From contig CALSTG010000002.1 of the NCBI GenBank assembly GCA_943789205.1, positions 1-64,000 on the forward strand: DNA of 64,000 nucleotides, in the 5' to 3' direction. This document shows, in pieces, positions 1 to 7,725 of this stretch. The notes under the pieces are model-generated. The model was not told the DNA's origin, searched no databases, and saw nothing but the letters and a program-made list of their open reading frames with translations. How positions within the stretch are numbered: the stretch's first letter is position 1; each line of letters begins with the position of its first letter. This DNA comes from an uncultured Flavobacteriales bacterium. GTDB taxonomy: Bacteria > Bacteroidota > Bacteroidia > Flavobacteriales_D > Crocinitomicaceae. A program made the translations under genes and the position numbers.

Positions 1-1086
1 ATCTATTATTTTTTTTAGGTAGTTGATAGAAACAAAGAATCTTTTTTTTGGGTGTATTTGCACCATATTTTCATGAAGTTCGTTTTTTAGTTTCCTATAT
101 ATGGAATCATTTAAACCTCTGACATAGCCAATAAAATCAATTTTTCCCTTAATAGATAAACATTCTTTCAATGTTGTGTTTTTGTTTATATTGTGTAGAG
201 ATGAACGAATATTTCGGATGTATTCACGTCTTACATTGACTTTCTCATTAACCACTAGCCCTGTCACCAACTGGCGTTCAGACCGTCCCATTATTTTGGT
301 TTTTTTGTCGTTTAAATCGAATCCAAATTGAGAAAGAATTGTTTTGATTTCGAAAATGAATTGACTGCCTTCATGCTTATTGTAATGATTAGTTGAGAAT
401 GTTATATCGTCCGCGTATCTAGAATAGATATAATTCTTAATTTTCGATAATTTTTCATCAATACCGCGCATCACCATATTGGATAGAATAGGTGATGTAG
501 GGGCTCCAATGGGTAGATGACCATCAATTAAAATTATTTGCAAAAGAAAGTCAATCAATTCAACATTGAAACTGAATGGCGGTGATTCAAATAATTCTAT
601 CAACATAGATTCATTGATGGAGTTGAAAAAGTCTCTTATGTCAACATTTATAACTAGTTCCTTATTCACATGTAAACTCGCATTTTTCACAATGTGTTTT
701 GTATTTATAAAGCCTGAGAATTGTCTTTTAGAAGGTATGAAGCCAAAAGAATTGATCAAGTCATCATTGTATACCTTATTGTAAGTTGAATTGAGAAATT
801 CTAGTAGTTTCCATTGTACTATTCGTAAATTCAAAAATGGAGCTTCAATCTTTCTTTTTCCTCCTTTTTTCTTAGAAATAAAGAAAGATCGGTATAATGG
901 ATTTTTAATTGCCATCAAATCCTTTTTATTTAACTTCAAAAGATTATAAAGTTCTTTTGGATTTTCTGTTTTTAAAAATGAGATAGCTCTCTCTAAGTCA
1001 AATTCTAACCTATTATTGATGTATTCACGTCGATCGTGTTTATCAATGTAATCGTTATTTGATTTTTCTCCTCCCATTACATTCAT
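1..1086 (-). CDS. Retron-type reverse transcriptase (C-terminal end cut by window edge)
   Basis: The minus strand reads open for 362 codons from ATG at 1086 to the window edge. In order I see a basic-IEAP segment near residues 78-83, the retron-specific NAxxH motif as NASLH (135-139), VDIRDFF (148-154), LPIGAPTSP (191-199), the catalytic YADD (224-227) and VTGLVVN (274-280). YADD is the reverse transcriptase active site; NAxxH in region X and VTG in the C-terminal region are hallmarks of bacterial retron RTs, which make msDNA from a neighbouring ncRNA. Retron RTs usually have about 300-400 residues, so little should be missing unless an effector domain is fused. The effector is not visible; it may lie left of the window. 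No intron-type maturase/HNH region is seen. Class is sure, retron type is not. Confidence 0.9.
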   Translation of the reverse strand, partial: MNVMGGEKSNNDYIDKHDRREYINNRLEFDLERAISFLKTENPKELYNLLKLNKKDLMAIKNPLYRSFFISKKKGGKRKIEAPFLNLRIVQWKLLEFLNSTYNKVYNDDLINSFGFIPSKRQFSGFINTKHIVKNASLHVNKELVINVDIRDFFNSINESMLIELFESPPFSFNVELIDFLLQIILIDGHLPIGAPTSPILSNMVMRGIDEKLSKIKNYIYSRYADDITFSTNHYNKHEGSQFIFEIKTILSQFGFDLNDKKTKIMGRSERQLVTGLVVNEKVNVRREYIRNIRSSLHNINKNTTLKECLSIKGKIDFIGYVRGLNDSIYRKLKNELHENMVQIHPKKRFFVSINYLKKIID

Positions 1087-1089
1087 AAT

Positions 1090-1165
1090 TCAAAAAAGAG
1101 GATAAAATCCTCTTTTCCGAAGTTGTTTTTCAAGCCGAAACTTCCCTAAAAATTTTGCGTTGCGA
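1090..1165 (-). ncRNA. Candidate retron msr/msd region upstream of the RT (speculative)
   Basis: In the minus-strand sense this stretch just before the RT start holds three consecutive hairpins: a 6-bp stem with a 7-nt loop near 1149-1167, a 6-bp stem (1139-1144 with 1119-1124) and a perfect 10-bp stem with a 3-nt loop (1107-1116 with 1094-1103) followed by T residues. Retron ncRNAs sit in this position and consist of stacked hairpins. I did not find a convincing a1/a2 flanking inverted repeat or a clear priming G, so boundaries and identity are guesses. The last hairpin could simply be a terminator or attenuator. The rest of the gap up to 1431 is AT-rich and holds no gene I can support. Confidence 0.25.
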
Positions 1166-1431
1166 AGCACAACACAATCAAATATAATGGATTTTTTGGA
1201 TTAATTTCACTAATTTTTATTTTATCAATTTAAAAAAAAGGAAATCAACCTGCCTGGATTCCATATTCAACCCGATTTTGGTTATGGTATTTAAAAAAAA
1301 ACTTTTTGTAAATCCTTTATGGTTCTTAAAAATATTTTTTCTTCCTATTTTGTTAACCAATAGTTTTATGTTATTTATGAAATTCATGATTAAAACCTGC
1401 GATAAAAACAATAATGATCTATTAAACTCTT

Positions 1432-2306
1432 ATGAAAAAATTCCCCTTCACCTCAATCCTTGGCTGGTCCTCCAGCCGATACGACGTCTTCAGCACCTGC
1501 AAACGCAAATATTACTACCACTATTACGGAAAACACGATACCGACTTTGCACTGGATCAAATCAGCCGTTTAAAACAACTGACTACCATTCCTTTGACTA
1601 TTGGTAGTATCGCTCATGATGTCATAGAAGCCCTGTTAAAACGCCTGCAAAAAAGCGATGCGGATATTGATACATCCAGATTAAAGGAGCATATAGCCAA
1701 TACGGTAGAAGACAGCATTCAAAAATCCGAGTTTTTCGAAATCTATTATCAAAAACAGGAGGAGCTAGATAAAGAGGCGATGGTAGATGCCATTTATAAG
1801 TGCCTGCAGCTTTTTATTGAATCCGACCGATATGCCTGGATCAATCAGCAGCCCATGGATCAACGACACAAGTGGGTCATAGAGCCTCCAGGATTTGGCG
1901 AGACAAGAATCAATGAGCTAAAGGCGTATTGCAAGGTGGATTGTATGATCCCAACGGAGGAGGGTGTATTTATTTTTGACTGGAAAACGGGGAAAAATGA
2001 TGTTGCCAAGCACCGTAAACAGCTAATTGGTTACAGCTTGTATGCCCATAATAATTTTGGTAATTCCCTGAAAAAGACATCAGGGCTTTCCTGGTTTATT
2101 TGAAGGACGAATTCGATGAGGCAGAGTTGGAACTTCAGGAAGGAGAAGTAAAACAGTTCTACGTGACTCTTGCCAATGACACCACAGAAATGCAAAGCTA
2201 CTGTACTGATGTGGATAAAAACACTCCAAAGGGCAAGGATGAATTTGAGATGATTGATAGCGGATTATGCGCGTATTGTGAATTTAAAGAATTGTGCGGG
2301 AAATGA
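1432..2306 (+). pseudogene. Fe-S cluster PD-(D/E)XK nuclease (RecB/Cas4-like), frameshifted
   Basis: The first frame (1432-2103, 223 codons) carries the PD-(D/E)XK nuclease core: a G-x3-H motif (G58, H62), an acidic D170, D183-W-K185, and Q197-x3-Y201. Cys23 near the N terminus and the C-terminal pattern C-x2-C-x5-C in the other frame (about 2270-2300) would form a Cas4/AddB-type 4Fe-4S site. The reading frame breaks between 2052 and 2100: the continuation lies in the -1 frame, where translation resumes with a good match to the expected strand (RAFLVYLKDE) and ends at 2306. Loss of one base, for example in the CCC or A-run around 2066-2075, explains it. A G-AAA-AAG heptamer at 2070-2076 would also allow -1 slippage. 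Divergent from the RT; next gene overlaps by ATGA. Confidence 0.8.
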
Positions 2307-2749
2307 AAGAATCAAAGTTTAACATTAAGACCAAATCAAAGACCATGAATCACATCATGGATCATATGCCCGATAAATGGGAGGGTCTAACTGATGATGA
2401 GAAGTTAAGGCTATTGTATCCTAGTGATTTTTCGCTTGAAGCCGAAGCAAAAGGAATGGAAACAGCCCCAATTTATACGGACAATGAAGACGCGGTAACT
2501 CTCATGGTTTTTGTAAACAGTGTTTACAAGGCAGTACCTAAAAGCGCTCAAATCAACACGGAGTTTTCTGCGAAATCTTTACCTCCGATGTTTTGGGGAA
2601 AGCTTGGGGTTTTCACCACCGTATGGATGAGTGAGTTTGCGAGTGTAACTCAAAAGAGAGAATCACATATTGCGCTCTTAGATTTATTGGTTCCAAATCT
2701 TACTGCATTCGTTATGATTGGAAGTTTGTATGTGAGAGAAAAGAAATAG
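2303..2749 (+). CDS. Unknown protein, 148 aa, coupled to the nuclease gene
   Basis: I do not recognise this family. I start it at ATG 2303 rather than the upstream GTG because this ATG overlaps the stop of the preceding frame (ATGA), a common sign of translational coupling. The protein has a charged N-terminal third (KESKFNIKTKSK), an acidic middle and a more hydrophobic C-terminal half with no clear transmembrane segment or catalytic motif. Seven bases separate it from the next gene, so nuclease, this gene and the 174-aa gene probably form one operon in the island. Confidence 0.6.
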   Translation: MKESKFNIKTKSKTMNHIMDHMPDKWEGLTDDEKLRLLYPSDFSLEAEAKGMETAPIYTDNEDAVTLMVFVNSVYKAVPKSAQINTEFSAKSLPPMFWGKLGVFTTVWMSEFASVTQKRESHIALLDLLVPNLTAFVMIGSLYVREKK

Positions 2750-2756
2750 ATAAATT

Positions 2757-3281
2757 ATGGATACGTATAAGGTAAGTTTAACAGACAAAGAAATAAGAAT
2801 GCTCAGGGAGTATCGAATGACTAATCCTAACACTTCTGAACGTATCATATTAAATTTAAGGTTTAAAAGGAAGTTGTTGGAGTACCAAAAAAAAGTGGTT
2901 AATCAGCGAGATCCATCATTTGATATTGACAATTCAGTAATATTACCGGGTATCAGTGAGGAGCGCTTTCTTGATCTTTGTGTCAAAAGGAAAATGATGG
3001 AATTACCGATTATGTCGAATACATTTATTTGGAAATTAGCACACGATATTGGTATCCGTGCTTTGATTTCTCAATGTTATAAAATTCCTGAATTTAAGTT
3101 AATTTACCATTCAGGCGTAGGTTCACATCCTGAAATCCCCAAATGTAAAAATAGAGCATTCATCGAGAGGTTATTGAAAAATCCAAGATATATCATTTAT
3201 TATTCGAAATTCTCAAGCAAGAACTTTTATATTTTTAAAGATGAACTATTACAATACGTGATATATAATTCAGAATCTTAA
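2757..3281 (+). CDS. Unknown protein, 174 aa, third gene of the nuclease operon
   Basis: No family recognised. The N terminus is lysine/arginine-rich and probably helical (residues 1-50); the C-terminal half is rich in Tyr, Phe and Ile with several Lys and Asn, but no signal peptide or membrane helix is evident. It follows the 148-aa gene by 7 nt on the same strand and ends one base before the convergent ADP-ribosylglycohydrolase gene. Position suggests co-expression with the frameshifted nuclease. Function is unknown. Confidence 0.6.
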   Translation: MDTYKVSLTDKEIRMLREYRMTNPNTSERIILNLRFKRKLLEYQKKVVNQRDPSFDIDNSVILPGISEERFLDLCVKRKMMELPIMSNTFIWKLAHDIGIRALISQCYKIPEFKLIYHSGVGSHPEIPKCKNRAFIERLLKNPRYIIYYSKFSSKNFYIFKDELLQYVIYNSES

Positions 3282-3282
3282 T

Positions 3283-4245
3283 TTATGAGTTCAAGTTCTT
3301 ATCCAAATCCTCACAAAGGTTTATAATATCTTTTTTTCGAGCTATGGTATTGACCCAATGGGTGGGTATATTGTCTACACCGTAATACAAACCTGAAAGA
3401 CCCCCAGTAATCGCAGCAGAGGTGTCCGTGTCGTGACCAAGGTTAATAATTCCAAGAATCGAATCTCGATAATTATCGGTTTGGAGAAAGAACCAGATGC
3501 TAGATTCGAGTACTTCAATGACGTATCCGCCACTCAGTAACTCATCTTTAGGGGTTTCTAATATGTCGTTTTGAATGAGCTTATTAAAATGCTTTCGCTC
3601 CTCTGTTGGGAATCCGATATCTTCCCAGAAGTTGCTAATGTCTTTTCTGGTTTGATTGTAGGCCTCTCTTTTATCCATTCCATCAAGAATTTTTTCTGCG
3701 ATTTTGAGGTAGATGAGGCAGCTCATGGCTGCGCGAATGTGTCGATGGGTGAGGGCAGAGACTTCCCAGATGATGTCAAACTGCTCTTGAATGGCTTTTC
3801 CCCGAATGTGAAAAAGTAGAGGTATGATCCGCATCAAAGAGCCATTCCCGTTATCAGCAGGCTTCCCAAAATCTTTTTGTGTTTCTAGAGCATTAAGATC
3901 ATTATCCTTGAGAATGTTTTTGAGTCTTGAAATGGCAATTGATGTTGTCCTGCCAATATCAAATACTTCATTGTGTGCTGTCCAATACGCTTCGTCTCTC
4001 CATTGAATAAATTTCTCGGACATGTCCTTGATATCGTAACCATTAATTAAGGATTCAGCCAAACAGAAAGTAAGTGAGCTATCATCAGACCAGGTGCCAT
4101 GGGGTTGGTTATAGGTGCCGTATCCAATCATATCGGTGGCTGGATTTTCCTGCATGTCTTGTCGCGAGCTAAATTCAAAAGGAACACCAACAGTATCGCC
4201 AATTGCAACCCCCATTATGGCATCAAGAACTTTGTTTGATTTCAT
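3283..4245 (-). CDS. ADP-ribosylglycohydrolase family protein
   Basis: 320 residues with the three signature blocks of the ADP-ribosylglycohydrolase (DraG/ARH) fold: G-x-AIGDTVGVPFEF at 12-25, GTWSDDSSLTF at 50-60, and GHDTDTSAAITGG at 270-282. The Asp pairs in the second and third blocks normally bind the two Mg2+ ions that activate water for removing ADP-ribose from proteins, nucleic acids or small molecules. Length is normal and nothing is missing. No signal peptide, so cytosolic. It lies in the accessory island between unknown genes; in such settings these enzymes may reverse toxin-made ADP-ribosylation, but no ADP-ribosyltransferase is visible in this window, so the substrate is open. 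Confidence 0.9.
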   Translation of the reverse strand: MKSNKVLDAIMGVAIGDTVGVPFEFSSRQDMQENPATDMIGYGTYNQPHGTWSDDSSLTFCLAESLINGYDIKDMSEKFIQWRDEAYWTAHNEVFDIGRTTSIAISRLKNILKDNDLNALETQKDFGKPADNGNGSLMRIIPLLFHIRGKAIQEQFDIIWEVSALTHRHIRAAMSCLIYLKIAEKILDGMDKREAYNQTRKDISNFWEDIGFPTEERKHFNKLIQNDILETPKDELLSGGYVIEVLESSIWFFLQTDNYRDSILGIINLGHDTDTSAAITGGLSGLYYGVDNIPTHWVNTIARKKDIINLCEDLDKNLNS

Positions 4246-4437
4246 AGATTGTGATTATTCAGTCGTTTTTTAATTCTCGCAATATAATGATACGGTTTTA
4301 TTTTTTCGTAACCTGACTGTTTCGTGCCGTTACACCTACATGAAACTCTTTTACCGTTTAAATCCTATAAATCGAACATTATGATAAAAAGTAAATTAAT
4401 ATTTGGATGGATACTTAGTGCTGGTCTTATTCAGGCA

Positions 4438-4995
4438 ATGCACCGAAATATGAGTTTCTTTTTTTTGACCGTATTATTCGCCATAAGTACACCTGTCTTT
4501 TCTAATGCACAAAGAGCGCTCAAAAATCAAAGTAATATTTCAGAAGATGACATAGCTCTCTCTATGGAAATTCACAACAAGGCAAGACAAGAAGTTGGAA
4601 CACCTCCATTAATATGGTCAGTAGAATTAGCAAATGAGGCCCAGGATTATGCAGATAGACTGGCAAATATAAATGGCCGTTTAATACACAGTACATCAAG
4701 ATATGATCAAGGAGAGAATCTCTATATGACCTGGTCCAGCAGCCAGAGTTTAAATAACATCCCATCCCATCCTGGTAGAGATGCTACATTAAGTTGGTAC
4801 GATGAAATTAAAGCTTACCGTTATTCAAAAATAAGAAGGTTTAGGATTGGTCCTAAAATCGGTCACTATACTCAAATGATTTGGAAATCTACAACTCATA
4901 TAGGTATGGGTTGGGCAGTTTCCCGAACAGGCGCTTTATATGTGGTAGCACGATATTCACCCGCTGGTAATTATATACGGGAGTATCCATATTAG
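4438..4995 (+). CDS. Secreted CAP/SCP-domain protein
   Basis: The protein matches the CAP (cysteine-rich secretory/PR-1, SCP) fold: an N-terminal helix starting IHNKARQEVGTPPL, then W-x2-ELA-x2-AQ-x-YAD, GEN, a W-YDEI segment, GHYTQMIWKSTTHIG and a final YSPAGNY. These are the diagnostic CAP blocks, including the conserved His of HYTQ. I start at ATG 4438 because it gives a canonical signal peptide ending near SNAQ; ATG 4381 and GTG 4324 are possible in-frame starts but add a second hydrophobic segment. Bacterial CAP proteins are exported and their roles are mostly unknown. Transcribed divergently from the ADP-ribosylglycohydrolase gene. Identification is sure, start and function are not. Confidence 0.85.
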   Translation: MHRNMSFFFLTVLFAISTPVFSNAQRALKNQSNISEDDIALSMEIHNKARQEVGTPPLIWSVELANEAQDYADRLANINGRLIHSTSRYDQGENLYMTWSSSQSLNNIPSHPGRDATLSWYDEIKAYRYSKIRRFRIGPKIGHYTQMIWKSTTHIGMGWAVSRTGALYVVARYSPAGNYIREYPY

Positions 4996-5345
4996 TTAAT
5001 CACGACCCAAAATCGAACCATGCACCTTTTATACTTTCAAAAGTATATAATACATCTCCAAAAATATCATAACGTTATTTTCTAAAATAATCAAGCATTG
5101 GCGGATATAAACGATTAGTATGCTTGTATGCGTTTAACTCAAGATATAATCAATTAAGTATACATATAGCCGGTTATAATCGGTTATTACAGTCTAAAAC
5201 CATTTAATAAATAGGGGTGAGGTGGTTTTGCTTAATGAGTTTTATTTGAACTTATTTTTCTAAATAAATGGTTTTACAAATATTTAAAGACGCACTGCTT
5301 TGTTGTGCTTTATTCATTTACCTGCCCGATTATATTAAATTTTAT
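4996..5345. other. 350-bp gap without a supported gene
   Basis: This AT-rich stretch lies between the convergent CAP gene and the 175-aa minus-strand gene. I see no ORF worth reporting and no RNA gene. A short direct repeat of seven bases (CGGTTAT at 5171 and 5181) is present, as are several alternating TA runs, but no clear terminator hairpin. Confidence 0.5.
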
Positions 5346-5873
5346 TCAATTCAACAACTCAACATTCCATTGTATTGGGCTTGGCTCAACCGTGTTGTTT
5401 TCAAGTGCGTGTTTATGTTCCAGTTCATAAGCGATTAAGGTACGATGCGCAGCATCCATACAAAAGGGTAGAGGGTCTTTGGTTGTAAGAATATCTAACG
5501 ATCCTTCACCAGTAGAAGAGTTCATCAGCTCAAAACAGCACAGATAGTGGTTTGCAGTCTTGTAGACATTCAAATAACAGGTTCTCTTTAATCCCTCATG
5601 AAACGTTGTGTAATTAAAAACAGAAAGCGGATTGTCTTCAGGGTTATCCATAAGCATAAAGCAGATGTCCATGAAGTCCCCATCTGGACTACCGGCAAGG
5701 TCTATTAAGATGCTTTCAATGGATTGCATGGTATTGTCTTTTGATTTTAAATCTGAAGAAGTGAGTTTAAAGAAATCACGAAAATAAGAGTCTGAAAAAT
5801 CGACATGTTCATAAATGTATTCCGGTAGCTGTTTAGAGGATTTGTTAATGTAGTTTTCTAGTGCAGTTCTCAT
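5346..5873 (-). CDS. Unknown protein, 175 aa, island cluster
   Basis: No family recognised. An acidic, soluble-looking protein without signal peptide or membrane helix; it has several Cys residues in the second half (TCYLNVYK, LCCFELM) but no regular metal-binding spacing. It is the last of three minus-strand genes (HEPN-type protein, 112-aa protein, this one), about 100 nt after the 112-aa gene. Whether it shares the transcript is unclear. Confidence 0.6.
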   Translation of the reverse strand: MRTALENYINKSSKQLPEYIYEHVDFSDSYFRDFFKLTSSDLKSKDNTMQSIESILIDLAGSPDGDFMDICFMLMDNPEDNPLSVFNYTTFHEGLKRTCYLNVYKTANHYLCCFELMNSSTGEGSLDILTTKDPLPFCMDAAHRTLIAYELEHKHALENNTVEPSPIQWNVELLN

Positions 5874-5974
5874 AGTTATCTGTTAAAGCAATTTTTAGTT
5901 AATCCCCTAAGATAAGGAAACTACCCAATAGGCAAAATGGGGGAGGAGATGCAGTTCACTAAGAGGGATTATGG

Positions 5975-6313
5975 CTATCCCCATGTCTCCTCAATGACAT
6001 CAATCACATAGAGCATGGAATCAAATAGTTTCTCTTGACTTGTTAATGATTCATTGACCAATTCGCCGATAAAGGGATAGAAGTCATATTTGTTTCTCCA
6101 ATCCAAATCGTTATCGTAAATATCTTTGAGTTGATATACAAGCCAGCTCATAGCAGCAGCATGTTCAGTAATAACTATCGTTTTACCTTCAATATGAGCT
6201 CTGTTTTCATCACTGGTAATGATCAGGCCCGCTCCGCCAAATTCTTTGAATTGGTTTGGGAATAGTCCTTTTTCTACTTTTTGTCTTAATTCGTTTAGTG
6301 CTTTGTTTTTCAT
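5975..6313 (-). CDS. Unknown protein, 112 aa, downstream of the HEPN-type gene
   Basis: No family recognised. Soluble and acidic, with a basic first helix (KNKALNELRQKVEKGLF) and a hydrophobic middle (AAAMSWLVYQLKDIY). It starts 9 nt after the stop of the HEPN-type gene, so the two are very likely co-transcribed. A small partner next to a HEPN protein is the layout of many toxin-antitoxin pairs, but there is no recognisable antitoxin (MNT, Xre, AbrB) motif here. Confidence 0.6.
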   Translation of the reverse strand: MKNKALNELRQKVEKGLFPNQFKEFGGAGLIITSDENRAHIEGKTIVITEHAAAMSWLVYQLKDIYDNDLDWRNKYDFYPFIGELVNESLTSQEKLFDSMLYVIDVIEETWG

Positions 6314-6322
6314 AATTCGTGC

Positions 6323-6976
6323 TTAGGCGGCGTCATAAATCATTTTTTCCAATATGTTTTCATCAAAATCATTCCAATCTTCTGCTACGGGTTGGGCAAG
6401 TATGGTGGCGATTTTCAAAGTAAATGCTTTTAGTTCCATGCTACTAAAATTAAAAACTCTCCTGAATTTTTGCTTTTCCTCATTCTTTTTTATTCTATAA
6501 TACTTTACATGGTAGAAATGGTAACCTATAATCTTTTTACGATCATCACTCCTAATTTGATCATAGCCCGTTTCTTTTCCTTTAACTACAGGATGAGATA
6601 AAGCATGCCTGAGCGAAAAAATAAAATCATGTACGCTTTTGAAGTCTATTTCATTTATTTGGTTTGGAGATTTATCTTTATAATCGTCCTCATCAATAAA
6701 TCGCTTTAGGTCCAAGTAATCCCCTACAGAGGTGTACTTTTCGTTATCTTGAATATCTATGTTATCAATCGATAAAACGAAATCATTCCCCCAAAGAGAA
6801 TACGACTCACAATAAATACTCAACAAGCTTTGTAAGGATGATATGACAAGTGTGGAATCAAAGTTATGCTTATCTCCTTTCTCCATTAGTACATCATATT
6901 GGTGGATTATTTTTCCTAATCGATAAGCGACATCTGCATATATTTTCCCTTCAGGGGTCTCATAGTAACGGGCCAT
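6323..6976 (-). CDS. HEPN-like protein with R-x4-H motif
   Basis: 217 residues, predominantly helical. The segment FIFSLRHALSHP in the middle (about residues 117-128) contains R-x4-H, the core motif of HEPN ribonucleases and nucleotidyl-binding HEPN proteins, followed by the usual Pro-Val; the N-terminal half would supply the first helices of the bundle. Similar proteins are found in plasmid and defence loci. HEPN proteins with this motif commonly cleave RNA as toxins or abortive-infection effectors, but here that is inference. The start codon lies 2 nt downstream of the stop of the hsdR relic, so the gene sits where a type I R-M operon once was. A 112-aa gene follows directly. Confidence 0.6.
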   Translation of the reverse strand: MARYYETPEGKIYADVAYRLGKIIHQYDVLMEKGDKHNFDSTLVISSLQSLLSIYCESYSLWGNDFVLSIDNIDIQDNEKYTSVGDYLDLKRFIDEDDYKDKSPNQINEIDFKSVHDFIFSLRHALSHPVVKGKETGYDQIRSDDRKKIIGYHFYHVKYYRIKKNEEKQKFRRVFNFSSMELKAFTLKIATILAQPVAEDWNDFDENILEKMIYDAA

Positions 6977-6978
6977 AT

Positions 6979-7300
6979 TTATTCTTGTTTATCATTAATT
7001 GTCTCCATGATATCTCTGAAGCTACTCAATCCAGATTCAATGTTCTCAATGATATCATTTGCTAATATATCTGGGTCAGGGAGATTGTCTAAATCGGTTA
7101 GACTTTTGTCCTTAATCCAAAAGATATCCATACCTGTTTTATCTCTTTTAATAATTTCTTCATATGAATACTTCCGCTATCTGCCTTCTTCATCTTCTTC
7201 ACTCCAAGTTTCCTTTGTCTTTTGATTGTACAAGCCAACCTGCTTCAATCAGCATTTGGTCTATCTTATCTCTTGCTATTTGTTCCGGGCTCTGATTCAT
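6979..7300 (-). pseudogene. hsdR relic (type I restriction endonuclease R subunit), internally deleted
   Basis: In the minus sense from ATG 7300 the first 30 codons read like the N terminus of type I restriction R subunits (SPEQIARDKID, then MLIEAGWLVQ). The sequence then jumps, with a frame change around 7200, to the characteristic C-terminal tail: TWSEEDEEGR, a stop replacing one codon, RKYSYEEIIKRDKTGMDIFW, SLTDLDNLPDPD, and ENIESGLSSFRDIMETI, ending at TAA 6979. Only about 105 of the roughly 900 residues of a normal HsdR remain; nuclease and helicase domains are gone. This is a fossil of a large internal deletion, not a gene. Upstream 7301-7518 may hold further R-M debris (one frame reads SDIDTLI, weakly like an HsdS tail). 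Confidence 0.85.
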
Positions 7301-7518
7301 ATTTTTATTGAATCCCTAAATATAATTCATTTTCATCGCATACTACTCCAAAGACTTCTTACTTCAATGGATTTAATCAAGGTATCGATATCGCTGACCA
7401 TAATCTGCACGTAGCGTAATGGTTTTGGACCATTTGATGGAAAGGTGATGATCCATTATTAAAGCATGTAATAAACTTAATTTATATATTAAGGTATAAC
7501 TTGTTAATTATCTAAATA

Positions 7519-7725
7519 TTAGTAATTTATATTTTTATTAAGCTCGTCTTGAGTTTTATTAATTCGTTGTTGGTTGTATTGTAATACAATTGCCCCAACA
7601 AGTAGGACACAACCGATAGCTACTATTGCAGGGATCAAATTATTTGTTGTTTGATTCGTACTGTATTCTGGGGTGTAATCATTCGTGGTTATTGGGCTGA
7701 TTCTGCTTACTTCATTACCTATCAT
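7519..7725 (-). CDS. Small single-pass membrane protein
   Basis: 68 residues with a polar Thr/Asn-rich N-terminal part, one clear transmembrane helix (about residues 30-48, LIPAIVAIGCVLLVGAIVL) and a basic/polar tail. No lipobox. Family unknown. Its start overlaps the end of the zinc-finger gene by 11 nt in the same direction, so the two are probably translated from one mRNA. Confidence 0.55.
   Translation of the reverse strand: MIGNEVSRISPITTNDYTPEYSTNQTTNNLIPAIVAIGCVLLVGAIVLQYNQQRINKTQDELNKNINY

Noticed and set aside
1217..1607. ORFs on both strands between the RT and the nuclease gene
   Set aside because: The sequence is low-complexity and AT-rich, and the plus-strand frame overlaps the better-supported nuclease start.
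7226..7414. Plus-strand ORFs over the hsdR relic
   Set aside because: They are the reverse of the fossil and have no coding signature.
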